DNA of 39,563 bases from NCBI GenBank assembly GCA_005792635.1, contig SXRF01000062.1, forward strand, positions 1 through 39,563, in the 5' to 3' direction. The position numbers were made by a program, and so were the translations under genes. The notes under the pieces were generated by a model. The model ran no database searches, was not told where the DNA came from, and worked only from the letters and a program-made list of their open reading frames with translations. Shown piece after piece: positions 33,121 through 39,563 of this stretch; within the stretch, counting starts at the first letter, position 1, and each line of letters opens with the position of its first letter. Origin of the DNA: Rickettsiales bacterium (GTDB lineage: Bacteria; Pseudomonadota; Alphaproteobacteria; Rickettsiales; SXRF01).

Positions 33121-33726
33121 CTCTTTAAGGCTAAGGCGGATTAGGGTGTCGAGGCTTTGGTTTTCTTGGTTGTTTTGTGCGGCAAGGCTGGCAGCAGCGA
33201 AAGCGTCGCTGCGGGTATAGCCAAGATTGGTCAGGGCGGAGATGGCGTCCTCTAGATGCGTAGTTCGTAGTTCGTAGTTCGTAGTTCGTGTTTTAGAATT
33301 GCTTTGTGTAAATTCCTCACTGGGCATTTTGGCGACTTTATCCTTCAGCTCAGTGACGATGCGTTCGGCGAGTTTGGGGCCGATGCCGCTAATTGCCTTG
33401 AACGCCGCGATGTCCTTGGCGAGAATGCTTTGCACCAAGCGCGTTGGCGCGTAAGCGGCGAGAATGGCAAGCGCGGTTTTATTCCCCACCCCTTGCACAG
33501 TGGCAAGCAAGCGAAACCAATCGCGCTCAACGATATTGGGAAAGCCGTATAGATGGATATGATCCTCGCGGACATTCATCTCAATGGTGAGCTTTGCTTC
33601 CTGCCCGAGCGTTAATTCGGAAAGCAGGCGCGAGGAGGCAAAGATATGATAACCAACGCCGCCGACATCAAGAATTAGGCTATCATCCTCAATTTCTTCA
33701 ACAATACCGCGCAACTTCCCGATCAT
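33106..33726 (-). CDS. ruvA: Holliday junction branch migration protein RuvA
   Basis: RuvA forms a tetramer on Holliday junctions and loads the RuvB motor. The 206-residue protein has the N-terminal OB domain (MIGKLRGIVEEI, GVGYHIF), helix-hairpin-helix motifs (VQGVGNKTALAIL and ISGIGPKLAERIV) in domain II, and the C-terminal RuvB-binding domain III (LEDAISALTNLGYTRSDAF). The linker between domains II and III is encoded by four copies of a 7-base tandem repeat giving an RTTNYEL-like peptide. It overlaps ruvC by four bases. RuvB does not follow, although it usually does. Confidence 0.96.
   Translation of the reverse strand: MIGKLRGIVEEIEDDSLILDVGGVGYHIFASSRLLSELTLGQEAKLTIEMNVREDHIHLYGFPNIVERDWFRLLATVQGVGNKTALAILAAYAPTRLVQSILAKDIAAFKAISGIGPKLAERIVTELKDKVAKMPSEEFTQSNSKTRTTNYELRTTHLEDAISALTNLGYTRSDAFAAASLAAQNNQENQSLDTLIRLSLKELARR
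33260..33287 (-). repeat. Heptanucleotide tandem repeat in the ruvA linker
   Basis: Four perfect copies of GTAGTTC on the plus strand (GAACTAC on the coding strand) run from 33260 to 33287, with a partial fifth. Seven is not a multiple of three, so gain or loss of one unit would shift the frame before RuvA domain III. The present number keeps the frame open. Confidence 0.9.
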
Positions 33727-34256
33727 GCAATTTTCCCCTTAATGCCATTAATCCCGATGATGGAGTTTATCTCCCTGTGATGGGCGTGGCAAATGGCAAC
33801 GGCGAGCGCGTCTGCGGCATCTATTCCTGACGCTGCGGCATTGCTCGCGGGCAGGATGGTTTTTACCATCATCGCCACCTGCGCTTTATCAGCGTGACCG
33901 CTGCCCACCACACTTTTTTTCACCATATTCGCGCTATATTCCGCGCATTGCAAGCCAGTAATTGCCACTGACAGTATAATCGCCCCCCTCGCCTGCCCTA
34001 GCTTCAAACTACTGGCATTATTTTTATTGACGAAGGTTTCCTCAATCGCGGATTCATCTGGTTTATATAGCTCGATAACCCGTTGCAAGCCGTTATGCAG
34101 TGCGAGCAGCCGCGCCGCCACTGCGTCTTTGGCATTGGTGTGAATAATTCCGCAAGCAACGAATGAAACTTGCCCAGCGCGGGCGGAAATCACCCCCCAA
34201 CCCGTATGTTGCAAACCAGGGTCTATTCCGAGGATGATATTATTATTTGATGACAT
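33723..34256 (-). CDS. ruvC: Holliday junction resolvase RuvC
   Basis: RuvC is the dimeric endonuclease that cuts Holliday junctions. At 177 residues it has normal length. The RNase H-like active site is present: Asp12 in GIDPGLQHTGWG, Glu72 in AIEETFVNKN, and Asp146 and Asp149 in GIDAADALAVAICHAH, with the usual spacing. It overlaps ruvA downstream by four bases (ATGA). Its own start lies 14 bases inside the preceding toxin gene, so its translation is likely coupled to the toxin. YebC, which usually precedes ruvC directly, is separated from it by that TA module. Confidence 0.97.
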   Translation of the reverse strand: MSSNNNIILGIDPGLQHTGWGVISARAGQVSFVACGIIHTNAKDAVAARLLALHNGLQRVIELYKPDESAIEETFVNKNNASSLKLGQARGAIILSVAITGLQCAEYSANMVKKSVVGSGHADKAQVAMMVKTILPASNAAASGIDAADALAVAICHAHHREINSIIGINGIKGKIA

Positions 34257-34563
34257 ATATAGTGCTGGGTTTTAGCTTAAGGAGAGTTGCATGAATCGCT
34301 GGAGCAAGTGATAGCAGGTCGTTATAACTATTGGTTTCTGCGTGAAGAACGAGGATTGAGATATTGGTGCTTTGTAAATTTTGTTGATATTGTAAATTCT
34401 GATCAACAGTAACGAACACATCAAACTTGGCTTCTGTCATTAATCGAAGCAGCTCGCCATTCTTTTTACCTGACCAGCCCATATAGGGAACACTCATCGC
34501 CTCATATTCAGCAAAAATACTGATGAGGCGACGGGGAACACATTCGTCAATGAGTACGCGCAT
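34243..34563 (-). CDS. DUF5615 PIN-like toxin
   Basis: This 106-residue PIN-like protein is of the DUF5615 (Mut7-C-like) type and is thought to be a ribonuclease toxin paired with DUF433. It begins MRVLIDECVPRRL with the expected acidic pair and contains FVTVDQNLQYQQNL, where the Asp is another candidate metal ligand. The start overlaps the end of the DUF433 gene by 17 bases, and the stop lies 14 bases inside ruvC. This tight nesting on both sides shows that the module is embedded in the repair operon. Toxicity is inferred from the family pairing. Confidence 0.85.
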   Translation of the reverse strand: MRVLIDECVPRRLISIFAEYEAMSVPYMGWSGKKNGELLRLMTEAKFDVFVTVDQNLQYQQNLQSTNISILVLHAETNSYNDLLSLAPAIHATLLKLKPSTIYVIK

Positions 34564-34762
34564 GGAGCAAAGATTGTTCGGCGGCTTGTAAAATCATCAT
34601 TGTTTGCTCTCTTGATACTGTCGGGAAATCATCAAGAAAAACATCGATTGTGTTGCCTTTCTCCAAATATTCCCACAAAGCATGCACAGGAACTCGCGAC
34701 CCAGCAAATACGGGCATTCCACCAAGTACCATAGCATCTTCTGTTATTAATTCCTTCGCCAT
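34547..34762 (-). CDS. DUF433 antitoxin
   Basis: This 71-residue DUF433 protein, with a winged-helix or HTH-like fold, is the usual antitoxin of DUF5615 PIN-like toxins. The typical phrase GGMPVFAGSRVPVHALWEYLEKGNTIDVFLDDFP is complete, ending with the helix SREQTMMILQAAEQ. It lies 30 bases after yebC and overlaps the toxin by 17 bases. No strong Shine-Dalgarno or dedicated promoter is obvious in the 30-base gap, so it is probably read from the yebC transcript. Confidence 0.9.
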   Translation of the reverse strand: MAKELITEDAMVLGGMPVFAGSRVPVHALWEYLEKGNTIDVFLDDFPTVSREQTMMILQAAEQSLLHARTH

Positions 34763-34792
34763 GCCAAGATTTTATCACAAACAAAACAAAAA

Positions 34793-35542
34793 TCAAGCAC
34801 TCAGCTTTTGCATCACAGCTTCGGAAATTTCAAAATTAGAAAAAACTTCCTGCACATCGTCGTTGTCTTCCAGAGTATCAATGAGTTTTAGCAAGGACTT
34901 GGCTTGCTCTTCGTCCACGGGAACGGTGTTTTTCGGTTGCCAAATCATTTTTGCTGATTCGGGCGCACCGTATTTTTTTTCTAGCCCCTCGCGGGCATGA
35001 ACGAATTGTTCCAGAGTGCAGGTTATGATATGGTGTTCGCCGTCAGTTTCGCAATTTTCCGCGCCGACATCAATTGCGGTTTCAAACATGCCGTCAGCGG
35101 TGGAAATCGCCAGTGGATAGACGATGCGCCCCACATGGTCAAACATGAAGCTGACGCTGCCTGTTTCGCCCATTGCGCCGTTATATTTGCTGAATGCCGA
35201 ACGAATGTCAGGCGCGGTGCGGTTGCGGTTATCGGTGAGGGCTTGGACGATGATTGCTGCCCCCCCTGCCCCATAGCCTTCATAGCGGATTTCCTCGAAA
35301 TTGTCGGAATCGACATTGCCGCTACCGCGCTTAATGGCGGCTTCGATGCGGTCTTTGGGCATATTTTCCTCGCGCGCCCAGAGGATAGCTGCTCGCAGTC
35401 GGGGGTTGGAAGCGGGGTCGGAACTTCCTGTCTTGCAGGCGGAAATAATCTCGCGCCCGACTTTGGTTAGGATTTTACCTTTTTTTGCATCCTGCGCACC
35501 TTTGCGGCGCATGATGTTCTTAAACTGTGAATGACCAGCCAT
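34793..35542 (-). CDS. yebC: YebC/PmpR family protein (TACO1-like)
   Basis: YebC-family proteins act as translation factors or transcriptional regulators, and recent work links them to synthesis of proline-rich or otherwise stalling proteins. The 249 residues start MAGHSQFKNIMRRKGAQDAKK (typically GHSKW-x-NI) and include DRIEAAIKRG, YEGYGAGGAAIIVQALTDNRNRT and the C-terminal VPVDEEQAKSLLKLIDTLEDNDDVQ. It is normally followed by ruvC; here the DUF433/DUF5615 module intervenes. Next to it is a strongly proline-rich OmpA-like protein gene, which ends six bases upstream and is probably cotranscribed. Confidence 0.95.
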   Translation of the reverse strand: MAGHSQFKNIMRRKGAQDAKKGKILTKVGREIISACKTGSSDPASNPRLRAAILWAREENMPKDRIEAAIKRGSGNVDSDNFEEIRYEGYGAGGAAIIVQALTDNRNRTAPDIRSAFSKYNGAMGETGSVSFMFDHVGRIVYPLAISTADGMFETAIDVGAENCETDGEHHIITCTLEQFVHAREGLEKKYGAPESAKMIWQPKNTVPVDEEQAKSLLKLIDTLEDNDDVQEVFSNFEISEAVMQKLSA

Positions 35543-35548
35543 GGCAAA

Positions 35549-36925
35549 TTACTTCCCGTCGCTTAAGAAAATATCGACGCGGTCTGGCTCGCCACCAGTG
35601 TTTTTGCTGCCTTCGGCTTGCACAGTGATGCTAAGTTTATCGACATCATGCTCAATCAAATAAGCGCGCACAGCAAGAGCGCGAGACAGGGAAACTCGCC
35701 GCGCCGTGGTGGTTTGGTCGCCAGTGCCAGAAGCATAGGCAACGAGGGTGGCTCGCTGCTTGCTGGCTTTCATTTTTTCCACCAGTTTTTTTAGCTCTGG
35801 CTCAACAGAAAGCGGAACATTGGTCTCTGTGCTGAGGAAGGGAATGCGAAGGTCTAGCTTGCCAGCCGTAACGGCAGTGGCTGACACTGGCGCAGAGCTG
35901 GCGGTTGGTTGTTCCTCTGGTTTTGCCTCAGTTTTTGTTTCTGTAAGTGATGGTAGTGGTGGCAGTTCGGCTGGTTTGTCCGCTTCTGGTGCGCTTTCTG
36001 GTTTTGCAGCTGACGGCGATTTCAAAGCCGAAAGCGCAGGAAGCTCAGGCTCAGCTTCGGTCTTTGGCGTTGATGCAGGAGTTGGCGCAGCGACAGGAGG
36101 AGCAACTTCCGCTGGTTTTTCCTCAGGTTTTTTCTCTATAACCACAGGAGCGGAAACAGGAGCAGCAACAGGCGGTGTTGGCTGAGCAGGCTCATTCAGC
36201 GATTTTGCAAATTCTGCGACTGGTGGTTGTGGAACAAATTCCGCATCCGCTGGCAGTGGTACAGATGCTGGCGGCGCAGATTCCGCAGCTGTTGGAACAG
36301 GCGGTGGTGGGTTGATTGCGCTGAGTTCAGAAAGTGGGGCAAGAGCTTTTTGTGCCTCTTGCTTATCCACTGGTGATAGCTCGGCTTCATTAGTTTTTGG
36401 CTTTTCCGCGCCCTTAAGAGCATCCTCAACAGGCACTGGCAAAGGTTGATTTAGCTTTGGTTCAACAAGTGGCGCAGGCGCGGGCGCAGCTTCCTCGACC
36501 ACGGTTGGCGGTGGTGGCAAAGGTATCTGCACATCGCTTTTGAATTCGCTTTTTGGTGCTTCTTTTGGTGGTTCATTTTTAACCGCTGGTTTTGTCGGGG
36601 CTTTTTCTGGCGCAACAAGCGTTGGCGCGGCTGGTTTTTTCTCTACTGGTTTAGCTACAACAGGTGCAGGAGCTGGCTTCGGCGCAGCAGCGGGTTTCTT
36701 TTTAGCAATTGTTTTTTGTTTGCTGGTTTTTTGCGGCGCGGGAGTTGGCTTGGTGGCAAAAGGTGAATGCGCGGGCGTGGCTGGCTGTGCGCTTTCCAGC
36801 AAGCTATCCAAAACTTCAAGATGAAGCTCAATCGTCGGTAGCTCATCTTTATTTGCCGCGAATGCGAACGGCGCAACCAGCGATATAGCGGAAGCAATTA
36901 AGAGAGCTGATAGTTTGGGTGACAT
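35549..36925 (-). CDS. Proline/alanine-rich exported protein with OmpA-like C-terminal domain
   Basis: This is a 458-residue protein from the ATG at 36925 (an in-frame ATG at 36955 adds ten residues before the signal peptide). Residues 1-23 form a signal peptide (LSALLIASAISLVAPFAFA). Residues about 50-360 are a low-complexity Pro/Ala/Lys/Glu region that could span the periplasm or peptidoglycan. The last ~90 residues look like an OmpA/MotB-type peptidoglycan-binding fold: LVAYASGTGDQTTTARRVSLSRALAVRAYL is the characteristic helix region. It is likely a periplasmic anchor protein. It is placed before yebC in the same direction. The family beyond the OmpA-like fold is not clear. Confidence 0.85.
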   Translation of the reverse strand: MSPKLSALLIASAISLVAPFAFAANKDELPTIELHLEVLDSLLESAQPATPAHSPFATKPTPAPQKTSKQKTIAKKKPAAAPKPAPAPVVAKPVEKKPAAPTLVAPEKAPTKPAVKNEPPKEAPKSEFKSDVQIPLPPPPTVVEEAAPAPAPLVEPKLNQPLPVPVEDALKGAEKPKTNEAELSPVDKQEAQKALAPLSELSAINPPPPVPTAAESAPPASVPLPADAEFVPQPPVAEFAKSLNEPAQPTPPVAAPVSAPVVIEKKPEEKPAEVAPPVAAPTPASTPKTEAEPELPALSALKSPSAAKPESAPEADKPAELPPLPSLTETKTEAKPEEQPTASSAPVSATAVTAGKLDLRIPFLSTETNVPLSVEPELKKLVEKMKASKQRATLVAYASGTGDQTTTARRVSLSRALAVRAYLIEHDVDKLSITVQAEGSKNTGGEPDRVDIFLSDGK

Positions 36926-37013
36926 ATTTATTCTTTCATTGATGTTTATTTGCATACAACTTAAGAAAAAATCGCCATTTAAGCAACTGAAAAATCACTA
37001 GACAAAACATATT

Positions 37014-37946
37014 CTAAGCAGTGCGATCGGCGGCGGCACGATTTAGTCTATCATTTATGGCAACTCCTAAGCCGTAATTGGGGATGGGTTGTACGGCGAT
37101 TGCGCTTGGGTTTTTTGCGTCAAGCAAGCGCAACATGCGAAATAGATTCGCCGCCGCTTCTTCGAGATTTTCGCCAGAACTTAAATTTTCGCTTAAATTT
37201 TCCCCCTGCCCTGCCAGCGGCTTGCCAAAAGCCAGCAAAGCCTCCCCTGCCCTGACTTCGGTTGCGTTCAGGCGCACTTTGGATTTTGGCGCGTAATGGC
37301 TTTTTAGCATCCCCGCGGCTTTTATTTCACCCGTGTTGCTATCGCCAATTTCTATATAGTTTTCCAGCTCCTCGCGGGTTATTTTCCCATGGCGCAGGAT
37401 GGTAGCGGGTGTCACCGTCAGGTCAAGAATAGTCGACTCAATCCCCACTGCGCACGCGCCTCCGTCAATAATCATCGCCAGTTTGTCCCCCAATTCCTCG
37501 CGCACATGTTCGGCAAGGGTTGGGCTTATGCGCCCTGAGCGGTTGGCACTAGGGGCAGCAAGCGGCAAACCTGATTTTTCCAGTAATTCAAGGGCGACGG
37601 GGTGTGATGGCATCCGCACCGCCACACAGTCTAACCCCGCGCTCACCAACAGCGACAGCCCGCAATCTTTTTTTCGTGGCAAGACAAAGGTCAGAGGTGC
37701 AGGCCAAAATTTTGCGGCGAGTTTTTCAGCGCGTTCGTCCCACTGAACGAATTTTTTCGATGCCTCCACCGAGTGAATATGCACTATCAGCGGGTTAAAT
37801 TCTGGGCGGTTTTTCACCGCGTAAATCGCCGCTACCGCCGCGTCTGACAACGCGTTCGCACCCAACCCATAAACCGTTTCCGTTGGGAATGCGACCAGCT
37901 TGCCAGCTTTTAATAACTCAGCAGCGCGATTAATTTCATTATTCAT
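37014..37946 (-). CDS. sua5: Threonylcarbamoyl-AMP synthase (Sua5/TsaC type)
   Basis: It makes threonylcarbamoyl-AMP from threonine, bicarbonate and ATP for the t6A modification of ANN-decoding tRNAs. At 310 residues it has the long Sua5 form: an N-terminal YrdC domain with LVAFPTETVYGLGANA, KNRPEFNPL and SGLPLAAPSANRSGRISPT, a linker, and a C-terminal Sua5 domain (AAGMLKSHYAPKSKVRL begins the linker; ANLFRMLRLLDAKNPSAIAV lies in the domain). All YrdC signature positions look intact. It begins 15 bases after the flavin oxidase gene on the same strand and may share its transcript. Confidence 0.95.
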   Translation of the reverse strand: MNNEINRAAELLKAGKLVAFPTETVYGLGANALSDAAVAAIYAVKNRPEFNPLIVHIHSVEASKKFVQWDERAEKLAAKFWPAPLTFVLPRKKDCGLSLLVSAGLDCVAVRMPSHPVALELLEKSGLPLAAPSANRSGRISPTLAEHVREELGDKLAMIIDGGACAVGIESTILDLTVTPATILRHGKITREELENYIEIGDSNTGEIKAAGMLKSHYAPKSKVRLNATEVRAGEALLAFGKPLAGQGENLSENLSSGENLEEAAANLFRMLRLLDAKNPSAIAVQPIPNYGLGVAINDRLNRAAADRTA

Positions 37947-37961
37947 GTTTTTGGCGAGTTT

Positions 37962-39446
37962 TTATATGGTGTAGCTAGCTCCAACACTAGCGGTTGTATT
38001 GCCATTTGCAAATATTTTATACACCCAATTGGGGATATGGTTTTCGGTTGGTTTTTCGGCTTTTTGCTCTACTAGCGGCGAATTTAGCATTTGTGCCGCT
38101 CGCTGTGCCGATGCTGCGCCGCATTCCATAAACCCGACAGATGAGCATTGTCCTTCGCGCAGAGGCAAAAATGTTCCCGCAATCGCAATGCCATTTTGTG
38201 CCATGCGTTCCATCGCGCCGAATAAATCCCCTAGCTTAGTCGCTTGACCCATGGCGGGTGAGGCATAGCAAGGGCGTTTGAGGTCAGGCGCACCCAAAAC
38301 CATTTTGTCAGGTGCAACTTCAAACAGCTCATCCACTCGCTTGCCATGCGCTTTGGCATATTCACCCAGACAATGATTGATTAGCTCTATGCCTTTGTGT
38401 TTGTTGATATTTTCACCGCCAGCCAGAAAGGTCATCATCCCTTTTTCAGAAATCCAAGCTTGAAAGCCATCATTTGAGAAAAAGCAAGCATTATCAACTT
38501 CTACGCCGTCTTTAAGCTTCACAAAAAACTTTGAACTATGGCAATATTGCGTATTATTCAGCAGCTCGCGCTCTTCGGGTTTCATCCCCAGCGCTTCCAG
38601 CCCCTCAATTTTTCCAAGGGCGTATGCAGGAAGAGCGAGCGTTACTTTGTCAAATTTCTCCACACCTTTTTCGGGAGTGACTTCAAAACCAAGCTGGAAT
38701 TTGCCATCTTCTTTGCCAAGTTTGGTCACCTTCGCGCCTGCTTGAAATTCCACCCCCCTGCCCTGTAAATACAAGCGCAGAGCATCAATCAGTTGATGTG
38801 TTCCGCCTGCAACGCGGTAGCCGCAATCGCTACTTAAAAAACTGCCCAGCTCGTCGCTGGCTTCATTGACAAACTGCAAGGCGTTGATTTTTTCAGGATT
38901 TCTACCACCTTCCGAACCATAGACCCGTGCCACAGTTTCTATAATTTGTGGGTCGACGGGCGGCTGCGCTTTTGCCGCCAGTTCCTGTAAATAATCGGTG
39001 AGCGAAATATCATTGAGGTGTAAAGCCAGCTGCGTATATTTCCCGTCCACAATAAGGCACTGTTTATCCGCAATAATCTGCTCGGCGATTGGTTTATAGT
39101 CTTTGTGAAACGCCTCACCAGAAATAAGCCGCCCATCTGGCAGGTGAAACTGCTCGGTGGCTTGGTCAGTTGCGGGGATTAGCTCCACCCCAAGCTCTTT
39201 GCACAGCGCAATCAGCCGCGTGTTTTTGGCATCAATGAATTCCGCACCCAGATTTATCGGTTTTCCGTCCAGCGCACCATTTTTAATTTTCCCGCCATAT
39301 TGGTCAGTTTCCTCAAAAACAGTCACTTTGAAGCCGAGCTTATCCGACTCATACGCGGATATTAAGCCCGTAATCCCCCCACCAACAACCGCTAAATTCT
39401 GCCCATTTGCCACATTTTTACCATGTATAGTGACTTTATTTAACAA
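37962..39446 (-). CDS. Flavin-containing amine oxidase-like protein
   Basis: This FAD-dependent oxidoreductase of the amine oxidase / protoporphyrinogen oxidase-like superfamily has up to 494 residues. The FAD-binding loop is VVGGGITGLISAYESDKLGFKVTVFEE (near residues 20-46), followed by QYGGKIKN. A C-terminal FAD-binding GIAIAGTFLP region lies near residue 430. The substrate is not evident. HemJ already supplies protoporphyrinogen oxidation, so a HemY-type role is not needed. The TTG start at 39446 lies in IS-derived sequence. A GTG at residue 12 (39411-39413) is an alternative. The 5' end and promoter were probably altered by the adjacent insertion. Confidence 0.8.
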   Translation of the reverse strand: MLNKVTIHGKNVANGQNLAVVGGGITGLISAYESDKLGFKVTVFEETDQYGGKIKNGALDGKPINLGAEFIDAKNTRLIALCKELGVELIPATDQATEQFHLPDGRLISGEAFHKDYKPIAEQIIADKQCLIVDGKYTQLALHLNDISLTDYLQELAAKAQPPVDPQIIETVARVYGSEGGRNPEKINALQFVNEASDELGSFLSSDCGYRVAGGTHQLIDALRLYLQGRGVEFQAGAKVTKLGKEDGKFQLGFEVTPEKGVEKFDKVTLALPAYALGKIEGLEALGMKPEERELLNNTQYCHSSKFFVKLKDGVEVDNACFFSNDGFQAWISEKGMMTFLAGGENINKHKGIELINHCLGEYAKAHGKRVDELFEVAPDKMVLGAPDLKRPCYASPAMGQATKLGDLFGAMERMAQNGIAIAGTFLPLREGQCSSVGFMECGAASAQRAAQMLNSPLVEQKAEKPTENHIPNWVYKIFANGNTTASVGASYTI

Positions 39447-39563
39447 TTATACATTTTGATGATTTGTTCTAGCGTGGTATTTTGTGGTGCAAAGATGCGC
39501 CTTTTTTTGATGTTAGCGAAATCTTGTTCTATGGGGTTATAATCTGGAGAATAAGGTGGTAGA
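39425..39563 (-). mobile_element. IS630-type insertion sequence, one end inside the window
   Basis: The transposase 3' end (39440-39563) is followed by a short AT-rich sequence ending near TATAGTGAC (39426-39434), which is a plausible terminal inverted repeat next to a TA target dinucleotide. The other end is outside the window, so the boundary at about 39425 is an estimate. The element abuts the start of the flavin oxidase gene. Confidence 0.6.
39440..39563 (-). CDS. IS630 family transposase, C-terminal part
   Basis: Forty codons are visible, beginning with LPPYSPDYNPIEQDFANIK and ending KMYNC with a stop at 39440-39442. The PYSPDLNPIE-type motif contains the last acidic residue of the DDE catalytic triad of IS630/Tc1-like (DDE_3) transposases. 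The rest of the gene lies outside the window, so whether it is intact is unknown. The stop is only a few bases from the TTG start of the following oxidase gene (39446), and the two frames overlap slightly. Confidence 0.9.
   Translation of the reverse strand, partial: LPPYSPDYNPIEQDFANIKKRRIFAPQNTTLEQIIKMYNC

Noticed and set aside
35748-36824. Plus-strand Gly/Ala/Ser-rich ORFs
   Set aside because: They are antisense shadows of the Pro/Ala-rich OmpA-like gene.
1-39563. CRISPR arrays, tRNA and rRNA genes
   Set aside because: No regularly spaced repeats of suitable size and no tRNA T-arm or rRNA-like stretches were seen in the intergenic regions; short tandem heptamers are not CRISPR.

Overview
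The window is a chromosomal segment from an alphaproteobacterium of moderate GC with AT-rich intergenic DNA. The lineage call rests on several combinations that are characteristic of this class: hemE beside a noncoding region rich in DnaA-box-like sites, the DUF2066 / PerM-like permease / Hda trio, hemD next to a mitofilin (Mic60)-like gene and a HemY-domain gene, an NDUFS4-like complex I accessory gene, HemJ, and a GSI-type glnA. The order cannot be fixed from the sequence. No rRNA, tRNA or CRISPR array was recognised.

Layout. Bases 1-1155 hold the minus-strand start of an acetyl-CoA acetyltransferase gene, cut by the window edge. Bases 1156-1863 are noncoding, with clustered palindromes followed by a very AT-rich stretch carrying DnaA-box-like sites directly before hemE. 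This is the expected position of the alphaproteobacterial chromosomal origin. Rightward from there, most genes to about 31 kb read away from it: hemE, a VapBC module, hemH, DUF2066, permease, hda, (a minus-strand block of hydrolase, hypothetical, PAP2 and dadA), hemD-mic60-hemY, greA, (glnA on minus), rnr, the NDUFS4-like gene, ppdK, mazEF, mutL, a degenerate WecA-like gene and a PglF/CapD-like gene. HemJ and xerD lie on the minus strand, then a decayed BrnT/CopG-type module and parC on plus.

From 31.2 to 33.1 kb there is an accessory patch: a Clp-fold SDH-type protease, a small partner ORF, a solo repeat and a gene with no clear start. It occupies the place where ruvB would normally follow ruvA. 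The minus-strand series OmpA-like - yebC - DUF433/DUF5615 toxin-antitoxin - ruvC - ruvA follows, then tsaC/sua5, a flavin amine oxidase-like gene, and the 3' end of an IS630-type transposase at the right edge.

Themes. (1) Chromosome maintenance genes are concentrated here: putative oriC, hda, mutL, xerD, parC, ruvC and ruvA. (2) Heme biosynthesis is well represented: hemE, hemH, hemD, hemJ and the HemY-domain gene. (3) Four toxin-antitoxin modules, one decayed, each sit in a short gap beside one of these core genes. (4) Short repeats are frequent: a TGTCAT...ATGACA palindromic element (two full copies and one half) and heptanucleotide tandem tracts in ruvA, in rnr and between greA and glnA. 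I did not find a clearly new multi-gene system. The best leads are the origin architecture, the TA placement pattern, the heptamer tracts and the SDH-protease island.
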